64,000 nt of DNA from JABCPE02 sp963530295 (GTDB lineage: Bacteria; Bacteroidota; Bacteroidia; Flavobacteriales; Weeksellaceae). Position numbers and translations under genes: made by a program. Below are positions 33,744 to 41,590 of this stretch, one piece after another (positions within the stretch are counted from its first letter, which is position 1; the number at the start of each line of letters is the position of its first letter). The notes beneath the pieces were generated by a model. The model did not search any database. It was not told the origin of the DNA and worked only from the letters and a program-made list of their open reading frames with translations. Where the stretch lies: assembly GCA_963530295.1 (NCBI GenBank), contig CAUSCF010000001.1, forward strand, positions 62,001 to 126,000, read 5' to 3'.

Positions 33744-34214
33744 TTATGATGGGTCTACTAAGAATAATGGCTGGTCGTACTCTACAGGAGAGGCATCATC
33801 CACCAAAATTTTCACAATTTTCCCACTCACTTCAGACTCTATCTGATTGAATAACTTCATAGCTTCTACCACACAAACTACTGTTCCTTCTGTGATTTCG
33901 CTTCCTACACTCACGAAAGGATCTTTGTCTGGAGCTGGTTTTCTATAGAAAGTACCAATGATAGGAGATTTTATTGTAATATATTTACCATTTTCTGCAG
34001 ATTCTGCTGAGTTTGCAGAAGATTCCTGCTCTGGCTGTGCAACAGGAGCTGCATTTACCACTGGTTGAACTTGTGTCATCTGTGGCGTTGTCACCACCGT
34101 ACCAAATGTATGATTGGTAATATTAATTTCAAAATCCTTAGTTTTGTATTTTACTCCAGCTACATCAGCCTTTGAAACAAATTTAATAAGGTTTTGTAAG
34201 TCTTTAATATCCAT
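33744..34214 (-). CDS. accB: Acetyl-CoA carboxylase, biotin carboxyl carrier protein
   Basis: Carries biotin between the two half-reactions of acetyl-CoA carboxylase. The 156-residue protein has an N-terminal domain, an Ala/Pro/Gln/Ser-rich linker (about residues 42-75) and a biotinyl domain with the biotinylated K120 in VEAMKLF. I place the start at 34214 (MDIKDLQ), not at the more distant in-frame start codon near 34253, because a -7 element lies between them at 34234-34241. Confidence 0.95.
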   Translation of the reverse strand: MDIKDLQNLIKFVSKADVAGVKYKTKDFEINITNHTFGTVVTTPQMTQVQPVVNAAPVAQPEQESSANSAESAENGKYITIKSPIIGTFYRKPAPDKDPFVSVGSEITEGTVVCVVEAMKLFNQIESEVSGKIVKILVDDASPVEYDQPLFLVDPS

Positions 34215-34233
34215 AAAAAATAATTTTATTGTC

Positions 34234-34241
34234 CAAATATA
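34234..34241 (-). promoter_or_regulatory. Putative -7 promoter element for accB-accC
   Basis: Minus-strand TATATTTG fits TAnnTTTG, 20 bases before the accB ATG at 34214, just past the rpmF terminator. Confidence 0.5.
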
Positions 34242-34257
34242 GTAAATAAACACAAAA

Positions 34258-34287
34258 AACCATTCACTTTTGTAAAAAAGAATGGTT
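34258..34287 (-). terminator. Terminator behind rpmF
   Basis: Inverted repeat AACCATTC...GAATGGTT (34258-34265 and 34280-34287, 14-base loop); on the minus strand the second arm runs into a T tract. It separates rpmF from accB. Confidence 0.65.
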
Positions 34288-34302
34288 CTATATTTCTACC
34301 GT

Positions 34303-34328
34303 GATTTTTGGAGATTTTACCAAAAATC
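34303..34328 (-). terminator. Second hairpin directly after the rpmF stop
   Basis: Perfect 9-bp inverted repeat GATTTTTGG...CCAAAAATC (34303-34311 and 34320-34328), 5 bases after the rpmF stop and ahead of the likely terminator. No strong T tract follows it, so it may be a 3'-end stabilising or attenuating structure rather than a terminator itself. Confidence 0.4.
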
Positions 34329-34333
34329 TATCG

Positions 34334-34531
34334 TTATTCTGCAGATTCTACTTCTTTTTCAAGAACTACTTTACCTCTGTAGTAAAGTTTTCCTTCATGC
34401 CAGTGAGCTCTGTGATATAGGTGCAATTCACCTGTTGTAGCATCTTTTGCCAATTGAGGAACTACTGCTTTATAGTGAGTTCTTCTTTTATCTCTTCTTG
34501 TAGATGACTGTCTTCTTTTAGGATGTGCCAT
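34334..34531 (-). CDS. rpmF: Ribosomal protein L32
   Basis: Large-subunit ribosomal protein of 65 residues; starts MAHPKRRQSSTRRDKRRTHY, the L32 signature, and has the conserved HLYHRAHWHEGKLYYRGKVV. The zinc-ribbon cysteines of some L32 forms are absent, which is usual in the Cys-free type. Cotranscribed with the upstream DUF177 gene (gap 32 bases), as is widespread in bacteria. Confidence 0.97.
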   Translation of the reverse strand: MAHPKRRQSSTRRDKRRTHYKAVVPQLAKDATTGELHLYHRAHWHEGKLYYRGKVVLEKEVESAE

Positions 34532-34563
34532 TTCTAATAATTTTTAGCTTTTTATATTAACTT

Positions 34564-35091
34564 TTATTTTCTCAATTTATTCAACGCTTCCCATCTTGGA
34601 TCTATGTCTTCATCATCGGCTTTTTCTTCATTTATTTTAGGACTGAATTTATCTAGTAAACTCTGAAATTCTTCGTTTTCTAATGCGGCAGGAGAAACTT
34701 TCTTCATAGGAATAGCAAGAACCACCGCTTCGTAGATAAACTGAGCAATATTAAATTCACTATAGTGATGAGGAATTGTAATGATCTCTTCATTACTATC
34801 ATCATATTCTTCTCCAAACTTTACTAAGAATTTTATTTCATTATTTACTAGATATTGGAATTTTTCATTGCTGACATCACAAGTCAAATCCACTGTTCCC
34901 GAAACAGAAATTACAAAATCCAAAAAAGTAGAATGTTTTTCAAGTAAAACTTTACTAACTATTTTGGCATTTTCAAATTCTTCTTCAGCCTCAAATAAAT
35001 CAAAGAACTGCTGATCAACACAGAACTCAAACTCATGTTTTCCTTGCTTTAGACCAGAAAAACTGATGTCATAGTTTCTATATTTGTCCAT
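34564..35091 (-). CDS. DUF177 (YceD-like) protein
   Basis: DUF177 proteins are encoded next to rpmF across bacteria and plant plastids and have been linked to 23S rRNA accumulation. The 175-residue product has the family's conserved CDVSNEKFQYLVNNEI-type segment (about residues 75-90) and a C-terminal DPRWEALNKLRK motif. Its own promoter lies upstream at 35102-35132. Confidence 0.9.
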   Translation of the reverse strand: MDKYRNYDISFSGLKQGKHEFEFCVDQQFFDLFEAEEEFENAKIVSKVLLEKHSTFLDFVISVSGTVDLTCDVSNEKFQYLVNNEIKFLVKFGEEYDDSNEEIITIPHHYSEFNIAQFIYEAVVLAIPMKKVSPAALENEEFQSLLDKFSPKINEEKADDEDIDPRWEALNKLRK

Positions 35092-35101
35092 AATAGGTTT
35101 G

Positions 35102-35132
35102 CAAAAGTACTTTTTTTTTCTAAAACAACAAA
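35102..35132 (-). promoter_or_regulatory. Promoter for DUF177-rpmF operon
   Basis: Minus strand TTTG (35132-35129), 19-base spacer, TACTTTTG (35109-35102). Complete Bacteroidota promoter at ideal spacing, 10 bases before the ATG. Confidence 0.6.
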
Positions 35133-35150
35133 ATTATCTATCAAAAAAAG

Positions 35151-35546
35151 TTACTTTCTTTTAAATTTCAATAACAAAACATTGTCTTTATACAACTCCA
35201 AAGAGGTTTCGCTGATTACATATTTATTCACTTTTTCAAGTAAATTTAGATAATCTTCTTCCACAGAAATATTATCACAAAGTTTTCGTGTCGCTCCTAT
35301 ACTTTTTACTTGGAAAGTATCTTTTGAATTTGTGGTTAATTCCGAAAAATAATTATTACACCCAGAAAAACCTGATACTCTGCCCTTTGAAATTTCTAAA
35401 GTAATTCTCGATTCTGTTCGTGAATTATCCTCCAAAATCCAACTAGTATTGTTCAACTGTACACTTTCTTTTTTCCCTGCAACAGACGCATTGGAACAAG
35501 ATAATGACAAGACAAGCACAGCTGTTAGTGAAATTATTTTTTTCAT
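35151..35546 (-). CDS. META domain lipoprotein
   Basis: Small lipoprotein of 131 residues: lipobox in VLVLSLSC (Cys at about residue 17) and a META/HslJ-type domain with WILEDNSRTESRITLEIS and GRVSGFSGCNNYFSELT, then a second Cys in GATRKLCDN. HslJ-type META proteins have been linked to heat shock and antibiotic resistance, but the role here is unknown. Starts 11 bases after the pheT stop. Confidence 0.88.
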   Translation of the reverse strand: MKKIISLTAVLVLSLSCSNASVAGKKESVQLNNTSWILEDNSRTESRITLEISKGRVSGFSGCNNYFSELTTNSKDTFQVKSIGATRKLCDNISVEEDYLNLLEKVNKYVISETSLELYKDNVLLLKFKRK

Positions 35547-35557
35547 AATTTGTGTAT

Positions 35558-37957
35558 TTATGAGCGGAGTTCCGCATTAAACTGTTTCTTGAAAACATTT
35601 ACCAAAGAATCCATCACTTGCGCTATCTCCTTCTCCTCCATCGTTTTTTCTTCGTTAAGAAGTTCAAAACTCAACGCATAAGATTTCTTATCCTCTGGAA
35701 GATTTTTGCCTTCATACACATCAAACAAATTGATGCTCTTCAAGAATGGAGACTTGTTGTTTTTAGCAGCATTATAAAGCTGTGTGTATAGCACAGACTT
35801 ATCTACTAACAGCGCCAAATCCCTTCTAGTTTTGTTAAATTTAGGAATATCTTTGAAACGCAAATTCTCTGTATTACGAAGATTTTGACATTCTTCAAGT
35901 TCTATTTCTGCATAGAAAGCCTCTTGTTCCATGTCAAATTTTTTCAGCATTTTTGGACTTACTTTTCCGAGCCTTGCAACCGTTTTTCCTTCAACTGAAA
36001 ATTCTATCGCATCCGAGAAACGACCATCCTGCAATGGCTTTTCAACAATATCAAAATTCAACTTACTTAAAACAAGAGAAACATACGCTTTTAGATGATA
36101 AAAACTTGTGTTTCCTTTCGGAAGAAGCCAGTTTTCAGAATGATTTCTTCCCGAAACTAAAATCGCCAGCTGTTTTCTCTCCTCGTATTTTTCCTTTTTA
36201 TGATAAATTTTTCCTAACTCGAAAAACTTAATATCCGCATTTTTTCTGTTGATATTATAAACAGCATTTTCCAAAAGCCCTTCCAGCAAAGATTTTCTCA
36301 TAAATGCCAAATCATTGCTCAATGGATTTAGCAACTTCACTGCATCCGTTTCATCTTCCACCGAAGTAAGGGAATTATTCATCACTTCATAAAATCCATT
36401 CGCCTGAAGCGCCCTTGCCCACTCGTTTTCTAATCCATCTTGGTCATCAAAACTCAATTTCACTGGAGTAAAAGAAATTTTCTGTGGTGCATCTATCTTA
36501 TTATATCCATAAATTCTAAGGATTTCCTCTATCACATCTATTTCTCTGGTAACATCAGCTCTGTAATTCGGCACTAAAAGTTCTAGCCCATCAGCAATTT
36601 CGTTAAGAGGTTCTATTTCCAATGATTTCAAAATTTCTTTAACTTTTCCTCTATGGATTTTTATTCCTAAAATTTGATCCAATTTAGAATATCTAAAAAT
36701 CACATTATGAGGTTTTATTTTTTCAGGGTAATGCTCTATATAATCCCCTACCAATGTCGCTCCTGTCAATTCCTGTAACAACTTCACTGCCAAGGAAATA
36801 GTAGTTTTAGTATTGTTCGGGTCTACTCCTCTCTCAAAACGGAAAGAAGCATCGGTATTCAGTCCGTGGAATTTAGCTCCTTTACGAACAGCAACAGGAT
36901 TAAAGTAAGCACTTTCCAAGAAAATAGATTGTGTCTGCTCGGATACTCCGCTGTCCAGCCCACCAAAAACCCCAGCAATACAAAGCGGTTTCTGATTTCC
37001 ATCTTTTATCATGATTTCCTCTCCGTTCAGCGTTCTCTCCACTCCGTCTAGCGTGGTGAATTTCGTTCCTTTTGGGCTGTTTCCTACTGTTATTTTATTT
37101 CCTCCTATTTTATCTAAATCAAAAGCATGAAGCGGCTGTCCATAAGCATGAAGAATGTAGTTGGTAACATCCACCACATTATTTATTGGTGAAAGACCTA
37201 TCGCTTTCAACCTGTTTTTCAGCCATTCCGGAGATTCTCCTACTTTTATATTTTTCAAAACAGCACCAATGTATCTCGGCGCCAAATCATTGTTTTCTAC
37301 TTCAACAGAAAAATTATGTTCTCCTTCTGATTCAGCGGCGTAAGTTTCCATTTTAACAAGTTTAGAATCAATTCCATTACAAGTCAAAAATGCGTGTAAA
37401 TCTCTCGCTACACCATAGTGCGAAATTGCATCGGTTCTATTAGGTGTCAGCCCTATTTCATAAACTTCATCTTGCTGAATATCAAAATAATCTGCCAGAG
37501 GTTTTCCTACTTCATAAGTTTCATCCAAAACCATAATTCCATCATGGCTGTTGCCCAAATCTATCTCATCCTCCGCACAAATCATCCCTTCCGAAACCTC
37601 ACCTCTGATTTTAGTTCTGTTAATCGTAAAAGAACCTCCGTTTTTATCAAACAAAGTCGTCCCTACCACAGCCACCGCAACGATTTGTCCTGCAGCTACA
37701 TTAGGAGCTCCACAGACGATATTTAGAATTGTGGCATTTCCTACATCTACAGTGGTTTTGCTTAGTTTATCGGCGTTTGGATGTTTTTCACAAGTTAAAA
37801 CCTTACCTACAATGATACCTTCCAAACTTCCTTTGATAGTTTCAAATTTATCTATTCCCTCTACTTCCAAACCTATATCCGTGAGGTAAGTTCCTATTTT
37901 TTCTGAATTTAAATCTGTACTAATGTAATCTTTAAGCCAATTATTCGAAATCTTCAT
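35558..37957 (-). CDS. pheT: Phenylalanyl-tRNA synthetase, beta subunit
   Basis: Beta subunit of the alpha2-beta2 enzyme that charges tRNA-Phe. The 799-residue product has an N-terminal tRNA-binding OB domain (about 40-155, with VVGKVLTCEKHPNADKLS-type sequence), the B3/B4 editing domain (about 215-370), the B5 domain (about 405-475), the catalytic-like core and the C-terminal FDX-ACB domain (from about 705, KDIPKFNKTRRDLALLVD). pheS is not next to it, a common arrangement in Bacteroidota. Confidence 0.97.
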   Translation of the reverse strand: MKISNNWLKDYISTDLNSEKIGTYLTDIGLEVEGIDKFETIKGSLEGIIVGKVLTCEKHPNADKLSKTTVDVGNATILNIVCGAPNVAAGQIVAVAVVGTTLFDKNGGSFTINRTKIRGEVSEGMICAEDEIDLGNSHDGIMVLDETYEVGKPLADYFDIQQDEVYEIGLTPNRTDAISHYGVARDLHAFLTCNGIDSKLVKMETYAAESEGEHNFSVEVENNDLAPRYIGAVLKNIKVGESPEWLKNRLKAIGLSPINNVVDVTNYILHAYGQPLHAFDLDKIGGNKITVGNSPKGTKFTTLDGVERTLNGEEIMIKDGNQKPLCIAGVFGGLDSGVSEQTQSIFLESAYFNPVAVRKGAKFHGLNTDASFRFERGVDPNNTKTTISLAVKLLQELTGATLVGDYIEHYPEKIKPHNVIFRYSKLDQILGIKIHRGKVKEILKSLEIEPLNEIADGLELLVPNYRADVTREIDVIEEILRIYGYNKIDAPQKISFTPVKLSFDDQDGLENEWARALQANGFYEVMNNSLTSVEDETDAVKLLNPLSNDLAFMRKSLLEGLLENAVYNINRKNADIKFFELGKIYHKKEKYEERKQLAILVSGRNHSENWLLPKGNTSFYHLKAYVSLVLSKLNFDIVEKPLQDGRFSDAIEFSVEGKTVARLGKVSPKMLKKFDMEQEAFYAEIELEECQNLRNTENLRFKDIPKFNKTRRDLALLVDKSVLYTQLYNAAKNNKSPFLKSINLFDVYEGKNLPEDKKSYALSFELLNEEKTMEEKEIAQVMDSLVNVFKKQFNAELRS

Positions 37958-37979
37958 TGAAATATAAATATTAAAAAAG

Positions 37980-38009
37980 GAGATGCAAAGGTCTTTTACT
38001 CTACATCTC
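37980..38009 (-). terminator. Terminator behind dnaN
   Basis: GAGATG/CATCTC arms (37980-37985 and 38004-38009) extend to 8 pairs on the minus-strand RNA with one G-U pair, followed by CC and a six-T run. Confidence 0.65.
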
Positions 38010-38025
38010 GTTTATTTTCATTTTG

Positions 38026-39156
38026 TTAATTTAAACCTATTACTGGCATAGACAGCATGAGTATTTGCTCTTCCTCATCCAGTCCGTCCGCTGGTTCTAC
38101 AATCCCTGGTCTATTCGCTTGGGACATTCTCATGATAATATCCTCCGAATCTAGAACCGCTATCATTTCTGTCAGGAATTTTGAACTATATCCTATATTG
38201 ATATCCTCTCCTGAGTAGTCACATGGTATCTGCATTTCTGCTTTATTCGCATACTCTGTATCTTCTGCATGAAGGTAAAGAATATTCCCAGACAACTTAA
38301 ATCTCACCTGACTGGTAGATTTGCTGGCAAAAATAGAAGCCCTTTTGATAGAACTTAATAGAAGTGTTCTGTTTATAGTCAGCACATTAGGATTTTCCTT
38401 AGGAATTACAGCGTTATAGTTAGGATATTTTCCATCTATCAAACGACAAATCCACACATGCTCCTTGAAGGAAAACTTCGCCATGTTTTCATTAAACTCT
38501 ATAACCACCTCATCATCTGAACTTGTCAGAATATTTTTAAAGATGCTCAGTGGTTTTTTAGGCATAATGAACTCCATTGGTTCATTATTTTTAATGTCTG
38601 TTCTCTTATAAACTACCAATCTATGAGAATCCGTTGCTACAAAATTAGCCTCCTCTTCTCCAAATTGGAAAAATACTCCTGTCATCACAGGACGAAGCGT
38701 ATCATTACTTGTCGCGAAAAGCGTTTTAGAAAGAGCCTCCGCAAGAATTCCTGATGAAATAGTAACTTTTTGTGAAGAACTAAATTCTGCCAATTCAGGA
38801 TATTCCTCTGCATTGTCCAACGCTATGAAATAATTATCCTTCTCATCTAAAATTTCTAAAAGCCCACCTCCATTTTCATTCGGTTTCACCAAAAAAGTAA
38901 GAGGCTGATCACCAAATGTTTTTATCGCATCTTGAAACATCTTAGCAGGAACCGCTATTTTGCCATTGCTCTCTGACTTAACCGCCAAAGATGTCAAAAG
39001 AGTAGTCTCCCCATCTGATGCTGTGATTTTAAGCAAATTATTTTCTAACTCAAAAAGGAAATTCTCCAATATCGGTCTGGATTGTGAACTAGATATCACA
39101 CCACTTACCGTATTTAAAGCTTTTTGTAACTCGCCACTTGTGACAATAAATTTCAT
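38026..39156 (-). CDS. dnaN: DNA polymerase III beta subunit (sliding clamp)
   Basis: Ring-shaped clamp tethering the replicative polymerase to DNA. The 376-residue product starts MKFIVTSGELQKAL and contains the three tandem clamp domains; the C-terminus ends with the usual hydrophobic LMLSMPVIGLN. The start at 39156 is chosen because that is where family members begin; an extension to 39180 would run into the -7 element. It is not adjacent to dnaA or recF here. Confidence 0.96.
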   Translation of the reverse strand: MKFIVTSGELQKALNTVSGVISSSQSRPILENFLFELENNLLKITASDGETTLLTSLAVKSESNGKIAVPAKMFQDAIKTFGDQPLTFLVKPNENGGGLLEILDEKDNYFIALDNAEEYPELAEFSSSQKVTISSGILAEALSKTLFATSNDTLRPVMTGVFFQFGEEEANFVATDSHRLVVYKRTDIKNNEPMEFIMPKKPLSIFKNILTSSDDEVVIEFNENMAKFSFKEHVWICRLIDGKYPNYNAVIPKENPNVLTINRTLLLSSIKRASIFASKSTSQVRFKLSGNILYLHAEDTEYANKAEMQIPCDYSGEDINIGYSSKFLTEMIAVLDSEDIIMRMSQANRPGIVEPADGLDEEEQILMLSMPVIGLN

Positions 39157-39177
39157 AATAATAACTAATTGAGCAGA

Positions 39178-39185
39178 CAAAGGTA
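39178..39185 (-). promoter_or_regulatory. Putative -7 promoter element for dnaN
   Basis: Minus-strand TACCTTTG fits TAnnTTTG, 22 bases before the dnaN ATG; identical to the octamer before ompA. Confidence 0.5.
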
Positions 39186-39239
39186 ATAATTTATCAGTAA
39201 AAAATAAAATTTATTTAATTTATTTCGGTTTAAAAATCT

Positions 39240-39267
39240 AAATAGCAGCCCTTTGAGACCGCTATTT
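39240..39267 (-). terminator. Possible terminator behind the flavin reductase gene
   Basis: Inverted repeat AAATAGC...GCTATTT (39240-39246 and 39261-39267), 7 bases after the stop; on the minus strand it is followed by AGATTTTTAAA. A weak T tract makes this tentative. Confidence 0.45.
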
Positions 39268-39273
39268 AAATAT

Positions 39274-39813
39274 TTAATTTATGAGAACTTGTTTTACTTT
39301 TTCTATTTTCGCTTCTAGTTCCTTTTTCTTTTCTGCATCGATTATTCCTTTTTCTGCATCAAAATTCTCAGAAAAATTTGGAAGAGAAAAATCTTCTATC
39401 ACATCGCCTCCATTGTATGGAAACCTTGCCTTTGCGGTTTCCAAGATTGTAAGACCTCCTCTCGGGCCTGGAGCTGTAGCAGTGAGGAAAACTTTTTTAT
39501 CACCAAAAGCACTTCTGTTTGGAATTCTTGATATCCAGTCAAAAATATTTTTGAAAGCCGTGGAATAAGAACCATTATATTCCGCCAACGAAATAATAAG
39601 CAAATCCGCTCCATCTATCTTCGCCGCAAAATCCTCTGCTAGTTTAGGAACACCGCCGCTTACCTCTCGGTCTATGCTGTAAATAGGCATTTCGTAATCG
39701 TTAATATCAAGAACTTCTACATCATGCCCTTCAAATTTACTTGAAATATGGGAAACCAACTGTTTATTGATAGAGTTGGAATGATTACTCGCTGCAAATG
39801 CTAATATTTTCAT
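39274..39813 (-). CDS. NAD(P)H-dependent FMN reductase / oxidoreductase
   Basis: Flavodoxin-fold enzyme of 179 residues, probably binding FMN and reducing it, quinones or azo/nitro compounds with NAD(P)H. The FMN phosphate-binding loop is near KILAFAASNHSNSINKQL and the family motif SLAEYNGSYSTAFKNIFDWIS (about 85-105) is clear. Physiological substrate unknown. Has its own -7 element. Confidence 0.88.
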   Translation of the reverse strand: MKILAFAASNHSNSINKQLVSHISSKFEGHDVEVLDINDYEMPIYSIDREVSGGVPKLAEDFAAKIDGADLLIISLAEYNGSYSTAFKNIFDWISRIPNRSAFGDKKVFLTATAPGPRGGLTILETAKARFPYNGGDVIEDFSLPNFSENFDAEKGIIDAEKKKELEAKIEKVKQVLIN

Positions 39814-39838
39814 ATTTTTAATTTTAAAATTTATGAAG

Positions 39839-39846
39839 CAAAAGTA
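39839..39846 (-). promoter_or_regulatory. Putative -7 promoter element for the flavin reductase
   Basis: Minus-strand TACTTTTG, fits TAnnTTTG, 26 bases before the ATG; no -33 box. Confidence 0.45.
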
Positions 39847-39889
39847 TAAGTTTTAATTTTATTGAAAATTGATTTATGTTAATAAAGAC

Positions 39890-39919
39890 AAAAGACCATC
39901 AAAAAATTGACAGCCTTTT
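39890..39919 (-). terminator. Terminator behind ctc (rplY)
   Basis: On the minus-strand RNA, arms 39919-39907 and 39902-39890 form a continuous 13-pair stem if G-U pairs are counted, with a four-base loop and a following U-rich tract. On the plus strand the same bases are mismatched, so the structure is strand-specific. Confidence 0.65.
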
Positions 39920-39944
39920 GTTTTAAACTTATGAAAAGATTATT

Positions 39945-40538
39945 TTATTCATCATCTTCATCGTCTGCTCCTGCAGCACCTGCGTTTTTCATCGCATTTC
40001 TAGACATCTTCACAGCTGCGATTACAGCATTGTCTGGATGTAAGAATGTGTACGCATCAGTTTTGATGTCTCCCACATAAATTTTGTTACCAATTTTAAG
40101 TGGAGTCACATCTACCACGATTTCATCTGGTAAATTAGCAGGAACTGCTTTTAATTTCAGTTTTCTGAATGATTGTCTAAGAACACCACCCGCTACAACA
40201 CCTTTAGCACGACCTGTAATTTTCACAGGAACTTCCATTACTACTGGTTTGTCAGCACTCAACTGGTAGAAATCCACATGAAGGATTCTATCTGTAATTG
40301 GGTGAAACTGAATGTCTTGTAATACTGCTGGAATAGTCTGTCCACCTACCTCAATAGATACCGTGTGTGCCTCAGGAGTGTAAACCAAGTTTTTGAAAGA
40401 TTTCTCTTCTGTAGAGAAATGTAATGGTTCTTTACCTCCATAAACAACACAAGGAACTAATTCAGCATCGCGTAGAGCTTTTGTAGATTTTTTACCCACG
40501 CTTTCTCTTTTCTGTCCTTGAATTGTAATAGATTTCAT
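39945..40538 (-). CDS. rplY: 50S ribosomal protein L25/general stress protein Ctc
   Basis: Binds 5S rRNA in the large ribosomal subunit; long Ctc-type form of 197 residues. It starts MKSITIQGQKRESVGKKSTKAL, has the conserved PCVVYGGKEPLHFSTEEKSFKNLVY region and the TL5/Ctc C-terminal beta domain, ending in an acidic tail. The prs gene lies 22 bases upstream; the prs-ctc pair is common in bacteria. Confidence 0.95.
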   Translation of the reverse strand: MKSITIQGQKRESVGKKSTKALRDAELVPCVVYGGKEPLHFSTEEKSFKNLVYTPEAHTVSIEVGGQTIPAVLQDIQFHPITDRILHVDFYQLSADKPVVMEVPVKITGRAKGVVAGGVLRQSFRKLKLKAVPANLPDEIVVDVTPLKIGNKIYVGDIKTDAYTFLHPDNAVIAAVKMSRNAMKNAGAAGADDEDDE

Positions 40539-40559
40539 TTTATAAAAAATTTAATTATT

Positions 40560-41498
40560 TTAAAATATAAACTTATCATTGATGGATTTCTTGTTATGAA
40601 CAAGATTCATCACATCTGCAAATAACGGGGCGCAAGATAGCACTTTTATTTTAGATGACAAATTGTTTTTAAGAGGAATTGAATCCGTGATGATAATTTC
40701 CTGCAATTTAGACTTCTCTATATTCTCATAAGCCTTTCCAGAAAGGACTCCGTGAGTAGCGATAGCTCTTACACTTTTTGCTCCTCTCTCCATGATGATA
40801 TCCGCAGCCTTGCAGAGGGTTCCCGCTGTATCCACCATATCATCCACCAAAATCACATTTCTGTCTTCCACATTACCAATAAGGGTCATTTCCGCTATTT
40901 CATTCGCTTTCTTTCTCTCTTTGTAGCAAATGGTAACTTCTGCTCCCAAGTGGTTTGCGTAGTTTTTAGCTCTTTTAGCTCCTCCCATATCAGGCGATGC
41001 TATGGTCAAATTATCCAAATTCAAAGAGTTAATGTACTCCACAAAAATAGCCGATGCATAAAGATGGTCTACTGGAATTTCAAAAAAACCTTGAATTTGG
41101 TCTGCGTGTAGGTCCATGGTCATAATTCTCGTTGCTCCCGCTGTTGTTAGAAGATTTGCAACTAATTTTGCACCTATCGGAGCTCTCGGCTTGTCCTTTC
41201 TGTCTTGTCTTGCCAAACCAAAATATGGAAGAACCACCGTAATGTTCTTTGCAGAAGCTCTTTTAGCTGCATCTATCATAAGGAGAAGCTCTAAAAGATT
41301 GTCCGCTGGAGGAAATGTAGAACCTATTAAAAAGACCCTTCCGCCTCTTACAGATTGGTCTAAAACAGGCTCAAATTCACCATCACTAAATTCTTGGAAA
41401 TTGATTTTTCCTAGTTCCTGCCCATAGTAATGAGCAATTTTTTCAGCTAACTGTCTACTAGTTCTAGTGCTGAATAAATAGGATGTTTGAGAAGCCAT
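40560..41498 (-). CDS. prs: Ribose-phosphate pyrophosphokinase
   Basis: Makes PRPP from ribose-5-phosphate and ATP for nucleotide, His and Trp synthesis. The 312-residue product has the conserved VLPYFGLARQDRKDKPRAPI region, the metal site MDLHADQIQGFF, and the PRPP-binding loop NVILVDDMVDTAGTL (about 222-236). Start at 41498 with the -7 element 29 bases upstream. Confidence 0.97.
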   Translation of the reverse strand: MASQTSYLFSTRTSRQLAEKIAHYYGQELGKINFQEFSDGEFEPVLDQSVRGGRVFLIGSTFPPADNLLELLLMIDAAKRASAKNITVVLPYFGLARQDRKDKPRAPIGAKLVANLLTTAGATRIMTMDLHADQIQGFFEIPVDHLYASAIFVEYINSLNLDNLTIASPDMGGAKRAKNYANHLGAEVTICYKERKKANEIAEMTLIGNVEDRNVILVDDMVDTAGTLCKAADIIMERGAKSVRAIATHGVLSGKAYENIEKSKLQEIIITDSIPLKNNLSSKIKVLSCAPLFADVMNLVHNKKSINDKFIF

Positions 41499-41526
41499 TG
41501 TTTAATTTGAGTTTTTTTGAGAGCTG

Positions 41527-41534
41527 CAAAGTTA
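41527..41534 (-). promoter_or_regulatory. Putative -7 promoter element for prs-ctc
   Basis: Minus-strand TAACTTTG fits TAnnTTTG, 29 bases before the prs ATG. Confidence 0.5.
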
Positions 41535-41543
41535 GTAAAAAAT

Positions 41544-41573
41544 AAAACCACTTGAAAAATATCAAGCGGTTTT
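41544..41573 (-). terminator. Terminator behind the SGNH lipoprotein gene
   Basis: Arms 41544-41555 and 41562-41573 pair over 12 bases; the one mismatch seen on the plus strand becomes a G-U pair in minus-strand RNA, and a U-rich run follows. So it serves the gene ending at 41591. Confidence 0.8.
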
Positions 41574-41590
41574 TATTTAATTATAAAATG

